Assembly (NCBI RefSeq): GCF_002104995.1
Contig: NW_024468251.1
Coordinates: 930,001-994,000 of the forward strand
DNA: 64,000 nucleotides
Origin: Linderina pennispora
Lineage: Eukaryota; Kickxellomycota; Kickxellomycetes; Kickxellales; Kickxellaceae
Reading direction: 5' to 3'
Each line of letters starts with the position of its first letter. Positions within the stretch are counted from its first letter, which is position 1. Below, one piece after another: positions 1-12,400 of this stretch. The translations under genes were made by a program, and so were the position numbers. The notes under the pieces are model-generated. The model saw nothing but the letters and a program-made list of their open reading frames with translations. It had not been told where the DNA came from and searched no databases.

Positions 1-1
1 T

Positions 2-214
2 GATGGCTTTAAAGCTTCGCCAATGTACCCGGGATACTCGGCAGATTTCTTTGATCCACCCGAGGCCGCCGAGAGCGACTCGACGCACTATGTGGTCAAG
101 GGCGGCTCCTATGCAACTCACCCGCGCATGGCACTCCGCCAGACATTCCGAAACTGGTACCAGCGTGGATACCCGTATGTTCTGGCCACATTCAGGCTGT
201 GTGACAGCGAGTAG
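2..214 (+). CDS. EGT1-like ergothioneine biosynthesis protein, C-terminal fragment
   Basis: Only the last 70 codons are in the window; the reading frame is open from base 2 and stops at TAG 212-214. The piece contains YPGYSADFFD, then VVKGGSYAT, then a TFRNWYQRGYPYV tail. This is the end of the formylglycine-generating-enzyme-like (FGE-sulfatase) fold in fungal EGT1 proteins, which couple a histidine methyltransferase to sulfoxide synthase chemistry. The upstream methyltransferase and DinB-like parts would lie outside the window, so the assignment rests on the tail alone. An EgtB-type stand-alone protein is the alternative. Confidence 0.7.
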   Translation, partial: DGFKASPMYPGYSADFFDPPEAAESDSTHYVVKGGSYATHPRMALRQTFRNWYQRGYPYVLATFRLCDSE

Positions 215-783
215 CAGTATTTATTGCTTTTTCCTATCAGTATTGAACAAGGGAGATTATACAAAAATTATGTCTCGCCTCGGCAGAGGCTGTTCGACAT
301 GGAAGTCGATCGGGAAAGTGGAGTCGCGGGCAGGCAGTGCGCTGACAACAGATACAGACATGATGCAGGCGCACACAGCCAGCGAGTATAGGAAACTGGA
401 TAGCATGATGCTACTGCAATGCAGTGGCTTTATGTGTAGATATGTCAGTGGAAGAAGAAAATGGTTTATCCTGCTGTATCAAGGTGTCTGGAGCTTGGCT
501 ATATGAACTCTTCTCGTCTCCTCTATCTTGTATTTATTGGTATCCCTTGCTGCTTGCCTGCTTCCCACTAGTATGTCTGCGGTGAACAGGAGACAAGACA
601 CCCAGTCCCACACGGCGCAGCACGTATCTCTGGCATTTGCAAATACCGCCACAAATGTGCCACGTCAAGTAGATGCTGTCAAGCGAGTGTATATTTAAAG
701 AGTTGCGTAGTATAAGAAACAGTTTGATAGCTTGTAGTATAAGTTAGTCCATAGCTCGGCCCGGGTGAATATACTCATGGAGT
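215..783. other. Intergenic stretch without recognised gene
   Basis: This stretch lies between two convergent genes and presumably holds both 3' UTRs. Open frames on both strands are short and show no family resemblance. I see no RNA gene or repeat. Confidence 0.6.
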
Positions 784-2059
784 TTAAATGAGAGCGGCAA
801 CCGCAAGAGCGGCAATTGGCGCGGTCAGACCAAACACTACGCCACCGCCGGCACGCTTCACAATAGATGAGGCGCTGGAGGTTTTCGAAATGTCGCGGTT
901 GGAGCCAGTGATAACCACTGTGCTGCCGTTCTCAATTATAGTGGATGTGAAGAACTCGTTGTCGCCGGTCGCGGTTGCGTCATCGATAACTGTTGTCTTT
1001 GACGACACGCTAGTCTTGCCGCTAACCACGGCGGTCACAACCTGAACCACAGTATGCCTGCCCCTAGTCGAGGTCTGGGAGGCAGGCTTTGATGCCGATG
1101 GCGTACTATATGTGTCGGTTGGTGTTGTGTGGTGGTCTGTAGTCGGTGTAGTATTCTTGGTCGGTGTAGTCTCCTTGGTCGGAGTAGTCTCCTTGATTGG
1201 CGTGGTTTCCTTGGTTGGCGTGGTTTCCTTGGTTGGCGTGGTCTCTTTGGTTGGCGACGAGGTGGGCGTAGCCTTGGTCTCAGATGTCGGCGTTGCCTTG
1301 TCTGACGAAGTGGTTGGGTCTACAGAAGTAGAGTCGGGGGCAGAGGAGGTTGTTGGATCAGAGGCCGTTGTCGGGTCGGATGTGGCGTCATCGGGGGTAG
1401 AGGTGGTGGGGGTCGAATTATGATCTATCGGTATGGTGGTGTTCGCGGTTTCAGATGAAGGTGTTGAGGTGATTGGCTCAGTGGATTCTGCGGAGGTCGA
1501 TGTCGGGGCGGCATCATGCGTGGAGGCGCTGCTGGCGGCGGTTTCTATATTTGCAATGGCAGTGTCCGTTCCACGCACGGCAATGAAGGGAAGGGGAAAT
1601 GTAGGTGTTGCTTGGGGACATCAGCAAAAATAAATGGCCGAGATGTGCAAGGAAATCAATGTTCACGGCGGGGTTCCAGAGGACCACGCATGTGGCAGCA
1701 CATCTGCAGCGCAAAAATAGCAGCAGCCAGGGCAATGCCCAAGGTTACGCCCTGGCTTTAGACTACTCGCTTAGGAGATAGGATAGAAATAGGGCAAGAG
1801 CAGCAAGAAGGGGCTTACCTGATGTGGGCGAGGTTGCAGGCGCACTTGACTCTGGGGTTGCCGATGTACCGGCCTTCTCAGAGCTGGTGTTGTCCGCAAC
1901 AGTCGTGTTGTCCGCAACGGCCGTGTTGTCACTGGCAGTCTGTTGGCCTGTAGCGTCACTATTACTGGCAGCCAGGGCGTCACCAATATCCGGAGTGTTT
2001 TGTGCGGCAGCCGAGGCCATGGCTAGAGCAGCAACGGTGATAAAGGCAAAATACTTCAT
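784..2059 (-). CDS. GPI-anchored Ser/Thr-rich mucin-like cell-surface protein, two exons
   Basis: The start is the ATG at 2059, followed by a classic signal peptide (MKYFAFITVAALAMASAAA). Exon 1 (2059-1819) ends at CAG|GTAAGC. Exon 2 (1610-784) follows acceptor CCCCAAG with a GCTGAT branch-like site just upstream. Exon 1 ends in phase 1 and exon 2 continues in frame, giving a 355-residue protein. The body is almost entirely Thr/Ser/Pro, with a hexapeptide repeat (PTKETT-like) in the middle. A hydrophobic tail (GVVFGLTAPIAALAVAALI) follows a KR dibasic site and a small-residue stretch, as expected for GPI attachment. I infer a heavily O-mannosylated wall or surface protein; no enzyme domain is visible. 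If exon 1 reads through the donor instead, it ends in a second short hydrophobic tail, so a short isoform is possible. Confidence 0.72.
1142..1256 (-). repeat. 18-bp tandem repeat coding PTKETT units
   Basis: About six units of 18 bp lie in frame inside the mucin-like gene. Units differ at a few positions (an Ile-for-Thr unit, an Asn-for-Glu unit), so they are not all recent copies. Such repeats commonly vary in number between strains. Confidence 0.85.
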
Positions 2060-2792
2060 GGTATACGGAAAAGCGGGGGTGTATGCGTGTATATGTACGA
2101 GCGTGCAAGGGAAAAGTGGGTATTTTGACGAAAGAGAAAGAAGCGAGACCACACAAAGAGGCCACTGGCAGACATTTATAGCTGCTGGCTGCGAGTACCA
2201 GCAGTCATGCTTCAATTCTTGCTGGCAGTCAAGAGCAACCAGCTCCAGTCCAAAAATAGATCCGCGGCCCAACGCTGAGTCCACGCATAGAAAGTGGTAT
2301 TGTGCCTGCGGCGTGGCTATAAATTGGACCACCACCATCACTGTTCCAGCGAGTCTTGGCTTAGCAGGCCCAACCCTTTCTGCTAGCATTTGACCAATGC
2401 CATGACTGGCGGACGCCTCAAAAGAAAAAGGCGGACCTGATCTACGAGCCAAATTGGAGCTAGTGTAACTCGGGTCCAGGGTGATTGTCAGATACTGTCA
2501 GCGAGGTTGCCCACAGATTTGAGCGACTTGAAATGTGTGCCTGGTTTCTGCCCTCGCCTCTCCACCGTCAGCACTGGGCGATGGAGGACAAGGCTGACAC
2601 TGTCGGGACCCAGGCCCAGCGCATCTGCACCAACAATAGCCTCCGCCGGACCTGCTTCCGGCTCCCGATGAAAGGACAATGGAGTTGAATATTAGAAACA
2701 AACCAAAAGAGCTATTCAGCAAATACTCTTCGGACTGTAGTCGTCCATATCAGAAAGGAGAGAGTAATTGGAGACCAGATTCCACATCTAAT
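2060..2792. other. Intergenic region upstream of the mucin-like gene
   Basis: This stretch holds the 5' region of the mucin-like gene and the 3' end of the symporter gene. Open frames here lack homology signs and look random. No clear regulatory motif could be assigned. Confidence 0.5.
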
Positions 2793-4429
2793 TCAGTGGC
2801 TGGCTGCAGCCAGTCTGCGCTTGGCCTGGTCGTCGCGGTCCGACTCGGGTGACTGGTGATGTGCCGTGTCATCGTTGGAGGACTGGTCGATGGCGCGGTC
2901 CTTGGCCGAGTCGTTGTCCTCGTCGTCTTCGTCAGTGCGGATAGTGTTAACATACAAGTACTGCTCGCGGCCCAGCAGCTTGGTGAAAGCCCTGCGAACG
3001 TAGGCAAAGGCGAACGTGAAGACGACCGAGCCAACTGGGGCGAGGCAGAAGGCGCCCAGCACGCGCTCATCAGTGGTGTACAGGCCGCCCTCAATCAGCA
3101 GCAGGCGCCAGCCGTCATGGCGGTTGCCCAGGTAGATCTGACCGAAGATGCCAACGGTAATGATGCCGCCAAAGCAGCCGACAATGGCATCGGTCCAGTG
3201 CAAAAAGTTGAGGCGCTTGATAAGGCCAAACAGTACTGGCATCAGGGTTGCCGCCGCGAGCAGATCCGCCATCAGGTAGACCTGCAGAATGTCGGGCGCG
3301 CGCATGGCCAGGAAAATGACGGGGACGTTAAGCAGAATCACAGTGGCGCGCACAACCCAAATGTTGACCTTTTGCTCAACCAGATCATACAGCGACGCAA
3401 ACATGGCTGTTTGGCAGGTGTCAATGGCACAGCAGCTGAGCGAAACTGTGGTAACCAGCACAAGCCCCGACACCCAGCCAGCAAGCGACGACACCAGTGT
3501 GAAGAATGCGCTAGAACCCGGTACGCCGGATTCTAAAGACCACGTCCCAGCCCAGGCAGCCAAGGGTCCAGCCATTCCGATCAGAGTAGTGACGACAAAC
3601 ACCAGGCAGAAGCCGATCAGAGTGGCCCAGCGCAGATCGCTGTCGTTGCGCGAGGCAAACGTGCGCTGCCAGAATCCCTGGTGGTACATGTCCGAGAATC
3701 CAATGGCAAGCGTCAGGATGACAAACAGCTCGCCGCCCATCTTGGTGGGCTTGACCAGACCAACGCGCTCAATGTCTTCCTTGGACGGGTGGACGCTGAC
3801 GCCGACAACAATGACAGCGATCAAGGATCAAGATAAAGATGAGGATCGACTGGATTGCATCAGTCATCAGCGATGCGAACACACCACCGAAACGCGGTGT
3901 AGATTGTGGTAATAACACAGATAATGATCATCGGTGGCAGCGGCTTCAAAGGCGTCAGCAGCTCGAACACACCGTAAATGGTTGTCAGCTCGCTGACCAT
4001 GTACATGCCGACGAACAGAGTGCAGATAACGCTATAGACGATGTGCATTGGGCGGCCATAGCGCTCCATGATAAACGCCGTCATCGACCATTGCCGCGTG
4101 TTGTGTTTGCGGAACATGGGGCCGACAATTGCAAAGATAAACAGCGGGGCAGCTGCTCCAAACGCATAGGCGAACACGCCAGTGATTCCGGCGATCGTTC
4201 CGACCTCGGGTAGACTGTAGAAGATACCGGAGCCGATGTTAATTGCCAAAAAGTTCAGGCCCAGAGACCACTTGCTCTGCGATCTGGTTGCCTTTAAGAA
4301 CAGGCCCGAGTTGCGGTGCGACCGCCAGCCAGCAAATATCCCGAGGATGAGGAACAGGATAAGCGTAACATAGATAAGGGCGTTAGCCGCGGGCCCCGAG
4401 ACCTTGGGTCCAGAAGAGTCGTCTGCCAT
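2793..4429 (-). CDS. Solute:sodium symporter (SSS/SLC5) family transporter, with frame breaks
   Basis: The start is ATG 4429 and the stop TGA at 2793; corrected length is about 545 residues. Many hydrophobic segments are seen. The N-terminal part carries SSS-like features: a helix followed by polar LKATRSQSKWSLG, then LAINIGSGIFYSLPEVG, and GFSDMYHQGFWQR further on. The C-terminus is an acidic, hydrophilic tail. It resembles fungal DUR3-type urea/polyamine permeases, but it is shorter than DUR3 and the substrate cannot be read from the sequence. The frame shifts near 3889, where GCGTTTCGG needs one T less to give the TAFGGVFA stretch. It shifts again near 3824, by one inserted base or two lost. 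Both breaks fall in conserved coding sequence, so sequence error is likelier than decay. Confidence 0.75.
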
Positions 4430-5496
4430 TATAGCCAGGGATTATTGTTGAAGAGGAAGGGTGTGCGCGAAAGGGCTTCTGTGGAGACCTCAATACCAAT
4501 GGCCGGCCAAGGACGGTACTATTTAAATTAATTGAGAGCAAAGGACAGCAGGCAAGAAGTAAAGGAGAGGGACAAGCCGTTGGGGAGTGCGCGCAAAGTT
4601 GCGTCTACCAAGTGCTCACACTTGCCACAGGCGAGCACACAGCAGAGGGCTCCCCACCATTGGCCCTCTCGTATCGTCTGCAGCAGCCTGTCGCGCAAGG
4701 GGAAAAAGTCAGTGCGGCCAAACTGGTTTTCTAGCGCCCCAACCGAGCCAGCCGGGAAAATTCCTAGCTAGCTTGATCGACAGCCTGCAATATATCCGGC
4801 AAGCAAAGCCTTCAAGCGTGTTGGAGATTAGCATCACCCAAGGCAATTTCGTGTGTGGCCAGGAGCCAGCTCCCGTTTGTGATCTTTTGCCCGCTGGAAT
4901 TGCTACCAGCGAAATCAGCTTTAGCCAAGCGTGGTGGTACCTGCGGCTATTGGCTTTTTGTGCGTGGAATACCGAAATGCTCCAGTAATTTCCTGGCCAG
5001 CACGCAAATGCTGACCCGGTTCTGTGCTTGGCTGCTAAAATAGGAAGTATCAGTCATTAAGCCTCAGCCAGAACGCAGACCGTCTTAGGGACCGCACTGT
5101 CCACCACATATCCGACAAGTGCCGGAGAGACCAATTACCCGCCTAAAGCTGATAATTTCATATAGTTCTAGAGGACTATTCCATCTACATCATCAAATGT
5201 AGCCCCTCATCCACGCACGCTCATGCCCATGCGCACGCATGTGCTGGATTGACAGCCGGGACCCGTGTAAGTTTGCGCTCATGATCGCCGCCGCCGTTGC
5301 TGTCGTCGGAAAATTAAGGATATATTGGGGACATATCTATTGGCACAGCGTAATACGGAAAAAAGGATGTTAAGCAGAAAAACAATGCGAAGGGTGGGCT
5401 GTCGAGTTGAATTGCCCGATGCAGCAGGCAACACCAGCAGCAGCAGCACTGGCACTACGGGGAGATCTGGGGGCTGGGCAGGTGGTCGAGAGCAAA
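4430..5496. other. Gene-free stretch between symporter and NOX-like gene
   Basis: About 1.07 kb that should include the symporter promoter and the NOX-like gene's 3' UTR. No conserved coding signal appears on either strand. Confidence 0.5.
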
Positions 5497-7574
5497 CTAC
5501 ATCGAGAAGCACTCTGCACGCATCACCATGTCGGTCCCCAGGTGCGAGATGGCCGCATTGGTGTCGTGCACGGTGGTGCGCACTTGCGATGTCAGCTCCT
5601 TGGATGCACAGCAGAACACGCCAATCCTGCTGTTCTCATGTTTGCTTGCCATGTGTGGGATCATGCGGCGGAGAGGCGGTCTGCCTAACGACAAGCGGAT
5701 GCCGTTGCTCAGACGCACCATTGGGCGCCAAACACATCGGAGCGTGTGTTTTCGCAGTCCGAAGCCAACCTGGCCAGTGACGTAGAGGCATGGCACGACA
5801 ATGTCACGTGCGCGCCGGTGGTCGCGCAGCCGCTTCAGCGTGTCCATCAGGATGTTGATCATGCTGATGTCTCGGAACACCCACACAAGGTAGATTGATT
5901 GCGGCAGCAGGTCTTCGCGCGTTGTCTGCGTGGTGCGTACAGGTATGCGGTTCTCGCACATTTCAAGCACCTGCTCGAGCGCTGCAATGTACTGGTGTAA
6001 TACCAATTCCGGCTGCAATGATGATGCTGGCCTTCTGCTCAAAGAAAGACTCCATCGGCGCATTGTACGGCCCGTCCACCAGGATGGTCGGCAGAAGCGC
6101 CTGTGCCTGGGTGCCAGAGAATGTGGCTTCGCCCCAGGCCTGGTCAAACGCGCTGTCACTACTGCTGGACGGAGACATCGGGTCAAACGCGCTCTTCTTT
6201 GGCACCAGAACCTCACGCCGCACATGCCCTGTGCTGAGCATGGCGCTCTCCATCTCAACTGCGACCTGCTCTCCGCCAAGCATGCGGGCATCACTGGCAT
6301 TGGCAGCCACAGCGACGCCCGAATCGCCCGAATCGATGCGGTTGGCAATAGCCATGATGTACTCGGCATCTTCCTCGTCGCAGTCAATCGGCATGACCTC
6401 AGGCACGACCACGTCGTTGACAACACGGCCGATGCGGGCCTCCTGGTCATATGCGTTATTGTATATGTCACCGCCCGCCGTGACCTTCTGCAAACGCTGC
6501 GCAAACTGCTTGGTCCAGTTGCCGACGACCTTGAAGTGGATGCGCCAGAGCTCGTGCGACTTGCCATCAGCCAGCACCTTGCACTCGCTGGGGGTCGCTG
6601 TCAATGTGAACGGGTGCCACTGGAAGATGCCAAGCTCGGGAACGCAGATCTTGACATACTGGCCGGTGCGCGTGTGCTGCCATAGCTCCTTGCGGTCGAA
6701 TCCGATCTCAACAACGTCACTTTGATGCAGCCGCACATAGCGGATGCGGGCGCGCCGGCTCCAGATAACCGGGTAGCTGCGTAGGGCGCGGTACAGGTAG
6801 TCGGCCAGGAAGATGACCAAAGGGCCAGTCACGTACTTTTCTGCCTTGCCGTTCTCAGAGTGCAGATACAGCATGACAATGTTCACAAAGAACAAGTGGT
6901 GCAGGTAATAGAAAGCCTCGTAGTATGCGCGGCGCACGGGAGGCAGCGCCGCGATTCCTAGGAACAAGTAGAACATCCACATGAGTTGGCCTGTGATTCC
7001 AAGGCGGTCTCCCCAAAAGACGAACCAGCGCGCAGCATGGATCTCCTCAGCATATCCGACTCCGGTGTAGTAGTGCAGCGACACATGCGCAATGGTCCAC
7101 AAGAACAGGATATACGAAATGAACTTGTGCGCATGCACGCGCTTCTCGAACGTAAACACATTGTCGAGTGGCGTGCGCCGCAGCAAGCCGATAAATGTCG
7201 GCGACATGGCTACCAGGATGGCCATTACGGATGTCAGAATGCCGTACTGCGTCGCCTGGTTTAGCCCCTCAGGCAAGTCGTGCGGCGAGTGCTTCACGAG
7301 AAAATAGATAAGAATAGTTGCATGCGCCCCCAGCCACACACCCATGAAGCCTGCACGCTGCATCTTTGAAGTGGCACGGATACAGCGGCGGGAACAGGTG
7401 TCTGCGCTGTGTCTGGCCCACATTGCTGCCGCTTGGTATCTGCGATGTGGGTGTCTTCAGACGCTGGTAATGCGAGCGCTGTGACTCTTCGGGCTTTTGT
7501 GCATCCTGGATTGGCGAGAACGACGTTGACGAGCCCAGTGATGACGGCGATGTCTTTTCGTCAGGTTGTGTCAT
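5497..7574 (-). CDS. NADPH oxidase / ferric reductase superfamily flavocytochrome
   Basis: The start is ATG 7574 and the stop TAG at 5497. Four haem-ligand histidines fit the gp91phox spacing: HKF...AHVSLH (His-x13-His) and HHLFFVNIVMLYLH (His-x12-His). Downstream are the FAD-binding HPFT (in WHPFTLTA) and the NADPH-binding AGIGITP. This is the order of the ferric-reductase transmembrane, FAD-binding-8 and NAD-binding-6 domains. The spacing and the VGNWTKQFAQRL stretch look more like NOX than metalloreductase. Oddities: a low-complexity insert of about 130 residues (roughly 6470-6085) separates the FAD region from DGPY; DGPYG reads DGPYN; and the usual C-terminal CGP motif reads CCAS. The frame shifts once between 7440 and 7370, and again at about 5998, where one extra base breaks GIGITPYIAA. 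The protein likely moves electrons across a membrane to oxygen or Fe(III). Confidence 0.72.
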
Positions 7575-9444
7575 GATTTAAGCGAAACAAAAAAGGAGGG
7601 AGGTGTATGTCTATAAGGTCGGAGAGGTAGGGAAGGAGCAAGACGTTGATGCGGGAAGGGTAAGATAGAGCGGAATAAAAATACGGTGGAAGAGGGCCGT
7701 AGTAGAAGAGGGCGAGGAAGTGCGTTGATATCAGGCTGGGAAGCCAGAAGCGAGGGGGCGGCTGGAGACGGCTTGAATAATAAACGGAGCTTGGAAATGC
7801 CAGTGCCTGGAAATATGCCAAAACGAGAATGTCTTCTTTTGTTCAGAAAAATAGGTCAGAGGAGCCTCCCTGTTTTGTGAGGTTTTACAGCCTACTGCGT
7901 CTCGGAGGGGGCAGGCGTTTTGAGGCAATTGTTGCCGGATGTTTATAGAACAACAACAGCCTCCGCTTGGAACCAAAGATTGGAGGGGAGGGGGCAAGTT
8001 ACAAGATATGAAATAGAGTTATGCAGAATAATTGAGGCAGTGAATAGGGCACCGTTAGTATGCAAAGCGGCAAGGAGTGGTATATGAGAGAATACGAGTG
8101 TGAAGTGCTAAAAATAGAGGGGTCAGTGCATCGGGGGAGGGGAATAGACATTGCAAAAAGAATCTCAGCAGAGGCAGTTTGGCTGACTCGGAGGAATATA
8201 TAACACTGTTTTATTATTTGCGGAGAAGGGCGCGCTGCTTGGGAAACTGGCTCACCGGCAGGCGAGCGTGGAAGCCATTGAGCAGTGAGGCAGAGGCGGA
8301 TGTGCTATACCCGCCTCTCCCCGCAAACAGCATGCCCACATTGGTGGCAGGCACACGATGCTCCGTATTGCCCCAATGTGCCATCTACATTTGGACTGAT
8401 TATCACTGGGAAGATGTAGGCAGGCTCTAGACACGGGCTATGGATATTATATTGGATTTCATCGACCAAATAAGATTGGCAGCGCGCACAGTTTCTCGGC
8501 AGCAGGTAAATCTGCCAGTACTAGCTCTGATGCTCACACAATAAACGTGTTTCAGATTCTCTGCTCGCTATTTCATATTGGCGAATAGAGGAGGTGGTTC
8601 CCAGCAATCTAGACCATGCAGAGAATATTCACCGGAAACACTCCACATCTTGCAACAGGCGCTGTCTTTGAATAGCAGTACGTGTTTCCTGAGTTGGTTC
8701 CCAACTGCGCAATGTTGTTCCAGCGTGCAACCCAGGAACAAACATCAAGACATGCTTGTGGCATAATCCCAAGACCAGACCTCCATGGCGCCCATGTATA
8801 CTGCCAAGTTTCTGCGGCACTGGATCCGTGCAGTTCTTCTGCAGTCGGTTGCTCTACTGCTTGCACATACTATCGAATGGAAAAAAATCTGCTCTTGGCA
8901 GAACGGCAGCACGTATTCTGGCAATACGAGGCCAGTGTACAGGGTGGGAATACAATAGGTGAATGCGCCGCACACAATAATGGCGGTATAGTGAGCCAAA
9001 TAGATGCAGGCCGTGGCGTCTTGTCAATGGCATTGTCCTAGACACGGATATCAGCGTGCTTGCAGGTGAAAATACAAACGCCACTATCTTGGCATTGATC
9101 TGCACCAGCTCACTGCCCGCAGTATGCTTGGTGGGTCAAAGTAGAATATGCGAAAATAAAGACAAAATGCCTCACTCTCCCCCGCATCCAGATCCCGGTG
9201 CAATGGGCGGGTTAAGGGCTGGCTAAGGAATGACCGCGCTATTTATGCGATAGGAAACAGACGTATATAAATGTTTGTTTTCCACATGGCTCGCCGGCAT
9301 GTGAGATATATTCAGCAATGATTTGCGGATATTCGATATGAAAAAATATATTCGAGAATTGAGGATCTGACATGTGCGTCCATACAGAAGCAGCAGGTAA
9401 AAGGTTAGGGTCATAGGGAAATGAAGGGAATCGTAAAGCAGGAC
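7575..9444. other. Long gene-free stretch
   Basis: About 1.9 kb. The first 600 bases are purine-rich on + (pyrimidine-rich in the sense of the NOX-like gene upstream region). The rest is more AT-rich, with many short random frames. No conserved protein, RNA gene or repeat was recognised. Confidence 0.5.
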
Positions 9445-12400
9445 TTAGTAAAACGTCTTAGCGAAAGGCGAGCTGCTGCCCGCATTCGATGGGCTTTGCA
9501 GGTAGCTGCTGGTTTGAGGAGAGGCAAGTGAACGGTCGACCAATACGGCGTGGTCGTCGGGCTCCAGACATCCCATGTCACCATCACTGCCTGTTGCGGG
9601 CGCAGAGTCTGCGCTGGTATTCATGAATGCGCTGTCAATGAATCCGCGGCTGAAGCGGATGGAGCTGATGTGCGGCAGCGGATCGTACTTGAGATGGTTG
9701 GGCACACTGGACGCCAGCTTGCCCTCTGCAGTCTCTGTGGGCACATCGATGGCGAGCCCCAGCGGCGGGCGCGCCTTAACCTGATCTGCCAGCTCTTCGG
9801 CCACCCGCCGCCCCGAGCCGCGCTTGCTGCTGAGCCGCAGATGCTCCGGCAGCGGCATATTGGTCTTGAGGTACGACAGCTTGTCCTTGAATCCGCCAGA
9901 CTTTTTGCGCAGGTGCCGGAGCTTGCTATTCTTCGGGCTGGCCCTGCCTGAGGTGCTGCCAGGCGACTCGCTGTGATTCCAGCGGGCAGGCACCGCCGTG
10001 GTGTCGGAGGCAGAGGTGGGCACAGTGGCCAGAAGAAAATTGTCCTCAGCCGTGCCAAAGCGATTCGCAACCGCCGACGTCCACATATCGGTCTCCACAG
10101 GCGCGCTGTCGCCGCTATTGCGCTGCGACCCGCCGGTAAGCCCGCCAAAAATGCTCACAGCCGTCTGAATCTCCTCCAGGCACTCGTTCGCCGCCGGCGG
10201 TGACAGCGGGCCGCTGACAGTCACATTTCCGACGGCTGCCCGGCGCTCGTACTCGTCGGCAATCTGTTTCGCCCAGCTGGCAGACTCGGCTCCTAATGAC
10301 GCAGTGGTGTTGCGCGGAGACACCGCACTGCTCTTGGCTGGCAGTGGCGGCACAGCGGCCATGGCCGTGAAGCGCGGAATCCATTGGGTGTCAATCCAGT
10401 ACTGCTGCTGGCGACCCAAAGGCGACTGCAAACGCAGGGAGCTGACTGGCTGCACGCACGCACACGTCATCTCGGCCAGCACCTGGCTCAGGAACTCGCG
10501 CTCCAGCGCGACCACGCGCACAGTTAGCAGATGCACGACCTCGGCTTCGTGCTCAAACATCTGCGGCAGCTCGGTGGCGAGCTGGCTCTCCCGACGCGCA
10601 GCCTCGGACGGCTCATTGGCAGAATCGCTGAGCGAGCTGCGGCAGCTGTTCACGGTGCTCGAGCCATTGGACATGCGCGCAATGTCGTTGAGGATGCGGC
10701 GCGGGCCGTCGCGGTACGCCTGCAGCAGCGAGCTCAGCACCGGATACACGCTGTCCTGCAGGGGCCGGGTGATCAGATCCGGGAACAACGATTTGCTGAT
10801 GTTCTCCATGGCCACGCTCCATTTGGCCACCTGCGCCTTGCGCTGCGCCTGCCAGGGGGTCTCGGGCAGATCGGACGCCTTGAGGTCCATGATTGAGTGA
10901 TGGCTGGCTAGCATGCCTTGTCGCGGCGTCCAGTTCACAGCTGCATGGGGCAGGCGCGACATGGGGATCTGACCGGGCCGCCGCAGCGACCCGTACGACT
11001 TGCTCGGCCGCAGCATGGGCTCGCCACGCGGGCTCTCCAGTGCTGCACGTGGGCGGCACTCGTCAGTATCAAAACCGCCCCACGCTTGGTACTCGCGGTC
11101 CAGCAGTCCCTCGGAATCGCTCTCACCGCCCGAGTCGGTACTGACATCCGGCCCACTGAGCATGTATAGGTCGCGCCACCGCGCAACCAGGGTGCACTGG
11201 CGAAGCAGCGCCGAGCCAAGCTCCTGCTCCCACAGCCGCAGCCTGTGGATCATGTCGGCCAGCTGCGTCTCGTGCCGCTGGATCTGCGTGCCTAGCTCGG
11301 CCAGCGGCGAGGCGGCTGCCAGCACCGGCAGCTGGGGGACCCGGTCACGTACGTCTATCGCCTGGTCAATCACGTCCTTGACCTTCCGCCGTATCAGCAC
11401 TTTGCCAGGCACTCCCTCCAAGTTGGACTTGGAGCGCAGATGGCCGGAGGCGCCTGGCTTGCGACGCAGCACGCGCCGCAGCTCGCGCGCAATCCGCCCG
11501 TGGCCGTCGTCGTGGGGAGCTGAGCTGGCCGACGCTGTCGACACGCGCATATTGCCCGAGCCACTGCTGGCAGCATTGATGGCCTCGGCAATGTACTCGA
11601 TGCCCTGCGCAGCCTTCTCCAGCTGCGCACGGTCCGACGTGCCTGCGGGCGTCAGACTGACCAGCGTGCGTAGCAGCAGCGGATACTTTAACACGCGCTG
11701 GACCGGCTTGATCAGCATTGACGCCAGGTCCCAGCTGGTGGTCTTACCAGCAAGCTGCTGCGCCTGGTCGCTAATGACCTGGTGGGCGCCTATTGCATAG
11801 TCGGTATCCTCGTTGTGTGACTGCCGCCAGCCCTTAGCGTGGTCGGTGAACGGCGAGTTGCCTGCCGACGGCATGTGCGGTGTGGCCGGCGTTGTGTTCG
11901 GCGTCTGTCCACCAGCCGCCAGCCGCTTCAGGTCGATCAGGCGCTGGCTGGCTGCGTCAAAGTTCTGGCAGTAGGTTGTGTAGACGCGCTCCATGCGGTG
12001 GGCCATCAGCAAAAACGCACGGGCCAGCGAAATGTCCGCCCAGGCGCTGCTGCGCAGCCCGGCACCCGGCGCCCCCACTGCACGCGGCGCCTCGGGTTGC
12101 GACACTGGGCGGCTGGCACACTGCCACTGCTTGTGGTCGAGCTCGAAGCTGTCGTCCTTCTGGTGCTTTTTGCTGCGCTCGCGGTTTCCCTCATACACCA
12201 CGGCCACTGTCAGGTACTCGACTAGGGCGCGCGCACACTCGATGACCTGGTCCAGGTTGCAGAACACCAGCCGCACGTCTGCCGCCGTCATCACTGCCGC
12301 CAGCGGCTCCATGAAGGTCGTCCGCAGCAGCAGCAGGTCGCGCAGGTACTGCGCTTCGGTCATTGCCAGCTCCTTGACCACGCTCCACCGCTTGTGCCGC

